DNA of 32,247 nt, from NCBI GenBank assembly GCA_036507005.1, contig DASXQT010000053.1:1-32247 (forward strand), read 5' to 3'. Below the pieces are notes generated by a model that was given only the letters and a program-made list of their open reading frames with translations, was not told the DNA's origin and did not search any database. How positions within the stretch are numbered: the stretch's first letter is position 1; the number at the start of each line of letters is the position of its first letter. Below, in pieces: positions 25,387 to 32,247 of the stretch. Source of the DNA: WS-2 sp036507005 (lineage in GTDB: Bacteria; Eisenbacteria; RBG-16-71-46). Both the position numbers and the translations under genes were made by a program.

Positions 25387-26943
25387 TCACAGAGTCCTGC
25401 GCAGGGCGCTCGCCCCGGTCGCCGAGCCCTTCGCCGGCCCGGGCACGGCTGCAGCGGGCCAGCGGACGAGGAAGGAACGGTCGCGGAGCAATTCCGGGAC
25501 CGTGCAGAATCGGTATCCGAGCGCGCGCAGCCTGCGGATGATTTCCGGCAGCGCCTGCACCGTGGCCGTCTGATCCGCGCCGTGCGTCAGGTTCATCCCG
25601 TCGTGCAGGAGGATGATGGATCCTGGATGGACCTGGGCCAGCGTCCGTGCCACCAGCGCCGATGCGGGCACATGGTTCCAGTCGCCTGGCGCGTCGTTCC
25701 ATGTCACGGCGACCAGTGAATCCCGCCGCAGCAGGCTCATGAGCCAGGGAGAGCGCAGCCCCTGAGGGGGCCTGAAGAAGCGGGGATAGACACCCGCCGC
25801 CGCGTGGATGGACTCCTCCGCGGCGTCCAGCTCCTTGCGCAGCTCGGCGACCGACTCGAGCGCGAAGCCGACCGGGTGGGAGTCCGAATGATTGCCGATC
25901 ACGTGGCCCTCGCGGACGGCGCGGGCGGCCGTGCGGGGATAGCGGCGCACGTTGGACCCGATCATGAAGAACGTGGCCCGGACACGCTCGCGCTCGAGGA
26001 TGTCGAGAATCCGGGACGTGTACGGTTCGTTCGGACCGTCGTCGAACGTGAGCGCAACGACCTTCCCGCGTGTCGGTCCGCACCAGTAGGTCCTGCCGAA
26101 GGCATCCGAACGAGGGGCGAGAGCGTCGTATCCGACGATCCCCGCCAGCACCGCGACCGAGGCGGCCGTCGCGGCGATGACGTGACGCGGCCTCCGGCCC
26201 CGCGGCCGGGCCCGGGGCGGACGACCCCGCGCTCCCCGGACGGCCGGAAACTCCCGATAGAGCGGCCCCCGGAAGAGGTGGTACCAGATGAAGTTGCTCG
26301 CGAAGATGAAGGCGTTCACGAGAAGCGCCCGGTTCCACCGTCGCGCCGAGGTGCGGACGCGCAGCGACTCGAGAACGGCGACGCGGCCGAACCTCCGCAT
26401 GCGCTCGGACAGCTCGGAGTCCGCCTGCAGGCTGAACTTGGGATTCCAGCCCCCGGCTGCGATGAATGCGGAGCGGCGTACCGACAGGTTCGCGCCCCAG
26501 AGGTGCGGCCCCTTCGGATTGGCCCGGTCGATCCGATTGACGAGGGGGATGATGACCCGCGTGAAGAGCCGGCTCTTCCAGGTCGAATCCCAATAGTCGA
26601 TCTCCCCGCCGAGCGCGACCAGATTGCTGTCCCGGTCGTACTCTCGGACGATGCTCGAGATCCAATCCGCGGGAACCAGCGAATCGGCATCGGTGCACGC
26701 GACGATTTCCCCCGCCGCCGCCCCGAAACCGCGACGGAGGGCGTTGCAATAGCCGCGCCGCGGTTCGTGGATCACGCGGACGCCGTGCTCCCGAGCAACC
26801 CGGGCGGTGTGGTCGGTGCTGGCGTTGTCCACGACGAGAATCTCGATCTCGCCGGGATAGTCCTGGCCGAGCAGCGCCTGAAGGCACGACGGCAGGAGAT
26901 CGGCCTCATCGAAGGCGGGTACGACGACCGAGACGCGCCCCAT
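25387..26943 (-). CDS. Bifunctional GT2 glycosyltransferase-NodB polysaccharide deacetylase
   Basis: A 518-residue fusion. Residues 1-235 are a GT-A family 2 glycosyltransferase (VSVVVPAFDEADLLPSCL, VDNASTDHT, the metal-binding CTDADS at 83-88, HLWGANLSVRRSAF, QADSELSERM). A basic Pro/Arg linker and a TM helix (about 255-273) follow. Residues 294-500 are a CE4 NodB deacetylase with all five motifs: TFDDGP, GNHSDSHP, RPPQG, DAPGDW and LLHDG. The transferase should be cytoplasmic and the deacetylase extracytoplasmic, so the protein may extend and deacetylate an exported glycan or act on a lipid-linked sugar. The start codon has a weak ribosome site. Codon use looks less G/C-extreme than its neighbours. 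Last gene after kbl. Confidence 0.9.
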   Translation of the reverse strand: MGRVSVVVPAFDEADLLPSCLQALLGQDYPGEIEILVVDNASTDHTARVAREHGVRVIHEPRRGYCNALRRGFGAAAGEIVACTDADSLVPADWISSIVREYDRDSNLVALGGEIDYWDSTWKSRLFTRVIIPLVNRIDRANPKGPHLWGANLSVRRSAFIAAGGWNPKFSLQADSELSERMRRFGRVAVLESLRVRTSARRWNRALLVNAFIFASNFIWYHLFRGPLYREFPAVRGARGRPPRARPRGRRPRHVIAATAASVAVLAGIVGYDALAPRSDAFGRTYWCGPTRGKVVALTFDDGPNEPYTSRILDILERERVRATFFMIGSNVRRYPRTAARAVREGHVIGNHSDSHPVGFALESVAELRKELDAAEESIHAAAGVYPRFFRPPQGLRSPWLMSLLRRDSLVAVTWNDAPGDWNHVPASALVARTLAQVHPGSIILLHDGMNLTHGADQTATVQALPEIIRRLRALGYRFCTVPELLRDRSFLVRWPAAAVPGPAKGSATGASALRRTL

Positions 26944-26963
26944 CCGAACGCCGCGCAGCACCC

Positions 26964-28172
<1,209 letters not shown>

Positions 28173-28182
28173 CGCGGGCCTC

Positions 28183-28848
28183 CTACGGCGGAGGTGGAAA
28201 CCGGAACGGGATCGCGACCCAAACGGCGATCGGCTGGCCCCCGCTCGTGGGGGGTGTGAATTCGTAGCGCAGCGCCGCGGCGACGGCGGCCTTCTCCAGC
28301 TCGCGGTCGGGATTCGTTCCGTGCGGCCAGGCGACCTCGGCGTCGAGCACGCGGCCCGACCGGCACACCAGGGCGCTGACCACCACCGAGACCACGATGC
28401 CGCGGGCGCGGGCCGAAGCCGGGTACTCGGCGAGCACGGTGCTGACCGGGTCGGGCAGCCGGTCCACCGGGACGTATTCGCCCCGTTCCGGCAGGCGCTC
28501 CTGATCGGGGCCGGCGCAGGAATCGGCGCCCGAGAACGAGCCCGCTTTGAGCCGAAGCTCGGCGGTCGTGGTGATCGGGGTCTCCTTGGGGCCGCGAGTC
28601 AGGCGAACCACGGCAAGCGCCCCGCCTGCCGGCACGATGTAGGGCGCCTTGTAGCTCCCGGTCCGCGTCACCATCCCCGGTCCGCTCACGATCGTCCAGA
28701 ACTCGCGTTCCGAGGCGCCGGCCGGGGGCGCGGCGCCCAGCTGGAGGCGCTCGCCGGGCGCGATCGGTGCGCCGGGCGCGACGATGCGCAGGGGCTTGGC
28801 GACCGCGACCGCGGCGATCGAGGCCGCGAGCACCGCCAGCGTCCTCAC
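28183..28848 (-). CDS. Periplasmic TonB C-terminal domain protein
   Basis: A 221-residue protein. It has an N-terminal signal or anchor (RTLAVLAASIAAVAVA), a middle segment resembling an Ig-like repeat (FWTIVSGPGMVTRTGSYKAPYIVPAGG), and a TonB C-terminal domain from about 130 (STVLAEYPASARARGIVVSVVVSALVCRSGRVLDAEV...LEKAAVAAALRYEFTPP...PIAVWVAIPFRF). It lacks the Pro/Lys spacer of a classical energy transducer, and no ExbB/ExbD genes are near. The GTG overlaps the tdh stop (GTGA); AGGAGG stands only 1 nt before it, so the start is uncertain. Its place between two threonine-catabolism genes is odd. Confidence 0.85.
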   Translation of the reverse strand: MRTLAVLAASIAAVAVAKPLRIVAPGAPIAPGERLQLGAAPPAGASEREFWTIVSGPGMVTRTGSYKAPYIVPAGGALAVVRLTRGPKETPITTTAELRLKAGSFSGADSCAGPDQERLPERGEYVPVDRLPDPVSTVLAEYPASARARGIVVSVVVSALVCRSGRVLDAEVAWPHGTNPDRELEKAAVAAALRYEFTPPTSGGQPIAVWVAIPFRFPPPP

Positions 28849-29954
28849 GCCTCCTGCCCCCACGGCACCAGCACCACCTTGCCGGCCTTGCCGGAACGCA
28901 GCAGGGCGATGGCCTCGTCGAACTGCTGCATCGGCATGACGTGGGTGATCGCGGGGCGGATGTCGAGCCGGCCCGAGGCCAGCAGGTTGTCCATCTGGTA
29001 CCAGGTCTGGTACATGCGGCGGCCGATGATGCCGTGCACGGTCACGCCCTTGAAGATCACGAGCCGGTTCCAGTCGAGGCCGAACGGCTCCTTGGGGAGC
29101 CCGAGCAGCGAGAGACGCCCGCCGTTCCGGAGCGCCGCGAGCCCGTCGCGCATGGCCTCGGGGCTGCCCGACATCTCGAGCACGCCGTCGAGCCCGCGGC
29201 CGCGCGTCAGCTCGCGCACGCGCCCGGCCAGGCTCTCGCGCGACACGTCGATCACCACATCGGCCTTCATGGCGCGCGCCAGCTCCAGGCGGTAGGCCGA
29301 GAGGTCGCTCGCGATCACGCACGCGGCGCCTGCGGCGCGCGCCACGCCGATCGCGAACAGGCCGATCGGCCCGCAGCCGGTGACCGCGACGGTGCAGCCC
29401 GAGAGCTCGCCCGCGAACGCGGTGTGCACGGCGTTCCCGAGCGGCTCCATCACGCCCGCGACCTCGAGCGGCACGTTCTCGGGCGCGCGCCAGGCGTTGA
29501 CCGCCGGCACCGCGACGTACTCGGCGAAGCCGCCGTTCACGTCCACGCCCAGGATGCGGGTGTTGTCGCACACGTGGGCGTTCCCGGTGCGGCACGCGAC
29601 GCAGTGGTTGCACACGATGTGGCTCTCGCACGAGACGCGCGCGCCGACCTCGAACTCCGTGACGCCCGCGCCGCGCTCCACGACCTCGCCCACGAACTCG
29701 TGTCCCAGGGTCACCGGCGGGCGGATGCGGCCCTGGGACCAGGGATCCCACGTGTAGATGTGGAGGTCGGTGCCGCACACGCCGGCGCGCAGCACCCGCA
29801 GCAGCAGCTCGCCCGGGCCGCAGGCGGGAACGGGGACCTCGCGGATCTCGACGCCCGGGCCGGCGGCGGCCTTGACCACCGCATGCATGGTGCGGGCGGG
29901 GCTCGCCGCGCGCTTGTGGGGGGCCGCGGCGGCCGCGGCGGTCGCAGGATTCAT
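28845..29954 (-). CDS. tdh: L-threonine 3-dehydrogenase
   Basis: A 369-residue medium-chain Zn dehydrogenase oxidising L-threonine to 2-amino-3-ketobutyrate with NAD+. Catalytic Zn Cys60 lies in AGVCGTDLHIYTWD; the structural Zn cysteines 115, 118, 121 and 129 lie in CNHCVACRTGNAHVC. Subtracting 22 gives the E. coli numbering, so residues 1-22 (Ala-rich) are an extension and translation could start at Met23. The ATG at 29954 overlaps the uvrA stop (ATGA), which favours the longer form. GCGPIGLFAIGVARAAGA is the NAD-binding loop, and IIGRRMYQTWYQMDNLL is Tdh-specific. Confidence 0.96.
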   Translation of the reverse strand: MNPATAAAAAAPHKRAASPARTMHAVVKAAAGPGVEIREVPVPACGPGELLLRVLRAGVCGTDLHIYTWDPWSQGRIRPPVTLGHEFVGEVVERGAGVTEFEVGARVSCESHIVCNHCVACRTGNAHVCDNTRILGVDVNGGFAEYVAVPAVNAWRAPENVPLEVAGVMEPLGNAVHTAFAGELSGCTVAVTGCGPIGLFAIGVARAAGAACVIASDLSAYRLELARAMKADVVIDVSRESLAGRVRELTRGRGLDGVLEMSGSPEAMRDGLAALRNGGRLSLLGLPKEPFGLDWNRLVIFKGVTVHGIIGRRMYQTWYQMDNLLASGRLDIRPAITHVMPMQQFDEAIALLRSGKAGKVVLVPWGQEA

Positions 29955-32247
29955 CGGCTCAACACCTCGCGCAGCGCCTCACCGGTGTACGACCCCCGGG
30001 CGCGCGCCACCGCCTCGGGAGTGCCCGCGGCGACCACCGTGCCTCCGCGCTCGCCGCCCTCCGGACCCAGGTCGATCAGCCAGTCGGCGCTCCGGATCAC
30101 GTCGAGCTGGTGCTCGATCACCACCACCGTGTTGCCGCGATCCACCAGCGCCTGCAGCACCTCGAGCAGCACCCGCACGTCCTCGAAGTGGAGGCCGGTG
30201 GTGGGCTCGTCCAGAATGTACAGCGTCCGGCCGGTCGCCACACGCGACAGCTCGGTCGCGAGCTTGACGCGCTGCGCCTCGCCCCCGGAGAGCGTGGTGG
30301 CCGACTGCCCGAGGTGGACGTACCCGAGGCCCACGCCCTTCAGGGTCTCGAGCTTGCGCTTGAGCGGCGGGATCGCGGCCAGGAAGTCGAACGCCTCCTC
30401 GACCGTCATCTCGAGCACGTCGGCGATCGAGCGCCCGCGGTAGGTGACCTCGAGGGTCTCGCGGTTGTAGCGCCGCCCTTGGCACACGTCGCAGCGCACG
30501 AACACGTCGGGCAGGAAGTGCATCTCGATTTTCTTGAGCCCGTCGCCCTGGCATCCCTCGCAGCGCCCGCCCTTCACGTTGAACGAGAACCGCCCCGGCC
30601 CGTAGCCGCGGACCTTGGCCTCCGGGAGCTTCGCGAACAGGTCGCGGATGAAGCCGAAGGTGCCGGTGTAGGTGGCGGGGTTGGAGCGCGGGGTGCGGCC
30701 GATCGGGCTCTGGTCGATCGCCACCACCTTGTCCACGTGCTCGGCGCCCTTCAGGTCGCGGTGCACGCCCGGCACCGGGCCCGCGCCGCCCAGGCGGCGG
30801 GTGAGGGCGGCGAGCAGGATGTCGTTCACAAGCGTGCTCTTTCCCGAGCCCGACACCCCGGTGACGCCGACGAAGGCGCCGAGCGGGAAGCGCACGTCCA
30901 CCTCGCGCAGGTTGTGGGCGCGCGCGCCGAGCACCTCGAGCGCGAGCCCGTTGCCCGGGCGCCGCGTGGCGGGCATCGGCACCTCGCGCTCGCCTACGAG
31001 GTAGCGCGCGGTGAGCGAGTCGGGATTGCGCTTCACCTCGGCGGGACGGCCGCTCGCGACCAGCTTCCCGCCGTGGCGTCCCGCCCCGGGGCCGAGGTCC
31101 ACCAGCCAGTCGGCCGCCTCCATGGTGTCGCGGTCGTGCTCCACCACCACCACGGTGTTGCCGAGGTCGCGCAGGCGCTGGAGGGTGCGCAGCAGGCGCT
31201 GGTTGTCGCGGTGATGGAGCCCGATCGAGGGCTCGTCCAGGATGTAGAGCACGCCGGTGAGCTGCGATCCGATCTGGGTGGCGAGCCGGATGCGCTGCGC
31301 CTCGCCGCCCGCGAGGGTGGCGGCCGGGCGGTCGAGCGTGAGGTAGCCGAGGCCCACGTCCTCGAGGAACGTGAGCCGGCTCACGAGCTCCTTCAGGATC
31401 GGTCGCGCGACGATCGCTCCCGCCCCGTCGAAGCGCAGGGCCTCGACGTCGCGGCGCGCCGCTTCCACCGCGAGCGCGGTCCAGTCGGAGATGTTGCGCC
31501 CCTCGATGCGCACCGCCAGGCTCTCGGGCTTCAAGCGCTTGCCGCCGCAGCCCGGGCAGGGCGTGGCGTGCTGGAGGCTCCCGATCCAGCGCCGCACCGA
31601 CTCGCTCGTGCTCTGGCGGTAGCGGCGCTCGAGATTCGGGATCACGCCCTCCCACCGGCTGCGGTGGACCCAGGAGGCGCCCTTCTTCATCTTGAACTCG
31701 AAGCGCAGCTCCTCATCGCCCGAGCCATGGAGGATGAGCCGCTGGATCCGCGCCGGGAGCCTGCTCCACGGCTGCTCGAGCGAGAACTCGAACTTCTTCG
31801 CCAGCGCCTTGAGCGTGCCCCCCACCCACGTCCCTCCTGCGTCGCCCCACGCCACCACCGCGCCTTCCTCCAGGCTCTTCGCGGGGTCGGGCACGACCCG
31901 CGCGGGATCGACCTCGAACCGGGTTCCCAGGCCGTCGCACTGGCGGCAGGCGCCGTAGGGGGAGTTGAAGGAGAAGCTGCGCGGCTCCGGCACCTCGACG
32001 CTGGTGCCGCACTGGGGGCAGGCCGCGCCCTGGCTGAAGGCCAGGTCCGGCTCGCCCTCCCGCGCCACCGCCACCAGCCCCGCGCCCAGCTTGAGCGCGG
32101 CCTCGAGCGACTCGGCGAGCCGCGAGCGCGCGCCGCGGTCCACCGTGAGCCGGTCCACCACCACGTCGATGTCGTGGCGTTTGGTGCGCGCGAGCTTGGG
32201 AGGGTCGTCCAGCTCCACCCAGGCGCCGTCCACCCGCGCGCGCAGGT
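29951..32247 (-). CDS. uvrA: Excinuclease ABC subunit A (partial, N-terminus off the edge)
   Basis: About 765 residues of a roughly 940-residue protein; the first Walker A lies beyond the right edge. UvrA is the damage-sensing ATPase of nucleotide excision repair. Visible are the first zinc module (CPQCGTSVEVP...ACRQC), the insertion domain, CPGCGGKRL, ABC signature LAGGEAQRIRLATQIG with LYILDEPSIGLHHRDN, then the second half with Walker A GVSGSGKSTLVND, zinc module CEGCQGDG...CDVCQGRRYN, signature LSGGEAQRVKLATEL and Walker B LYILDEPTTGLHFEDV. No break is seen. The stop overlaps tdh. Confidence 0.98.
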   Translation of the reverse strand, partial: LRARVDGAWVELDDPPKLARTKRHDIDVVVDRLTVDRGARSRLAESLEAALKLGAGLVAVAREGEPDLAFSQGAACPQCGTSVEVPEPRSFSFNSPYGACRQCDGLGTRFEVDPARVVPDPAKSLEEGAVVAWGDAGGTWVGGTLKALAKKFEFSLEQPWSRLPARIQRLILHGSGDEELRFEFKMKKGASWVHRSRWEGVIPNLERRYRQSTSESVRRWIGSLQHATPCPGCGGKRLKPESLAVRIEGRNISDWTALAVEAARRDVEALRFDGAGAIVARPILKELVSRLTFLEDVGLGYLTLDRPAATLAGGEAQRIRLATQIGSQLTGVLYILDEPSIGLHHRDNQRLLRTLQRLRDLGNTVVVVEHDRDTMEAADWLVDLGPGAGRHGGKLVASGRPAEVKRNPDSLTARYLVGEREVPMPATRRPGNGLALEVLGARAHNLREVDVRFPLGAFVGVTGVSGSGKSTLVNDILLAALTRRLGGAGPVPGVHRDLKGAEHVDKVVAIDQSPIGRTPRSNPATYTGTFGFIRDLFAKLPEAKVRGYGPGRFSFNVKGGRCEGCQGDGLKKIEMHFLPDVFVRCDVCQGRRYNRETLEVTYRGRSIADVLEMTVEEAFDFLAAIPPLKRKLETLKGVGLGYVHLGQSATTLSGGEAQRVKLATELSRVATGRTLYILDEPTTGLHFEDVRVLLEVLQALVDRGNTVVVIEHQLDVIRSADWLIDLGPEGGERGGTVVAAGTPEAVARARGSYTGEALREVLSR

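Overview
The window is GC-rich DNA, almost all coding on the minus strand. Genes are packed with ATGA/GTGA overlaps, and GTG or TTG starts are common. The best lineage clues are a secreted repeat protein with a C-terminal sorting-type Ig-like domain, a TonB-C domain protein, an Fn3/DUF6754-like membrane protein and a GlmL-type ASKHA protein. Together these suggest a Gram-negative bacterium of the FCB group, perhaps near Candidatus Eisenbacteria. That is inference; no marker gene here settles it.

Region 1 (1-2680, minus) is the start of a bacterial microcompartment (BMC) operon with a good promoter: two BMC-H hexamer proteins, a BMC-P vertex protein, a PduP-type CoA-acylating aldehyde dehydrogenase with an N-terminal encapsulation helix, and a PduT-like tandem BMC protein cut by the left edge. 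No signature enzyme is visible, so the substrate is unknown. Region 2 (2881-3640) has a lone plus-strand 73-residue unknown gene with a hairpin after it, then about 450 bp without a recognisable gene. Region 3 (3602-9814, minus) is an oligopeptide/dipeptide ABC importer operon (lipoprotein binding protein, two permeases, two ATPases) with a clear promoter and a textbook terminator. Region 4 (9773-10573) is a LipM-like octanoyltransferase whose 3' end contains the importer's promoter; a 34-bp-arm inverted repeat lies upstream of it. Region 5 (10746-14276, minus) is a compact four-gene operon of uncharacterised membrane proteins led by an Fn3/DUF6754-like protein. Region 6 (14352-17051) is a secreted protein of about fourteen 47-residue repeats plus a sorting-type domain.

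Region 7 (17082-25274, minus) is a complete glycine cleavage operon (gcvT-gcvH-gcvPA-gcvPB) that continues without gaps into a small membrane protein, a 112-residue unknown, a GlmL/MutL-type ATPase and a 374-residue unknown. Region 8 (25387-32247, minus) starts with uvrA (N-terminus off the right edge), overlaps tdh, then a TonB-C protein, kbl and a glycosyltransferase-NodB deacetylase fusion.

Regions 4, 7 and 8 fit together metabolically. Tdh and Kbl turn threonine into glycine and acetyl-CoA; the Gcv system oxidises glycine to CO2, ammonia and methylene-tetrahydrofolate; LipM can supply the octanoyl precursor for GcvH lipoylation. The strongest candidates for undescribed biology are the four-gene membrane operon, the GlmL/unknown module fused to the gcv operon, the BMC locus with an atypical acidic pore, and the gene-free stretch at 3160-3600.
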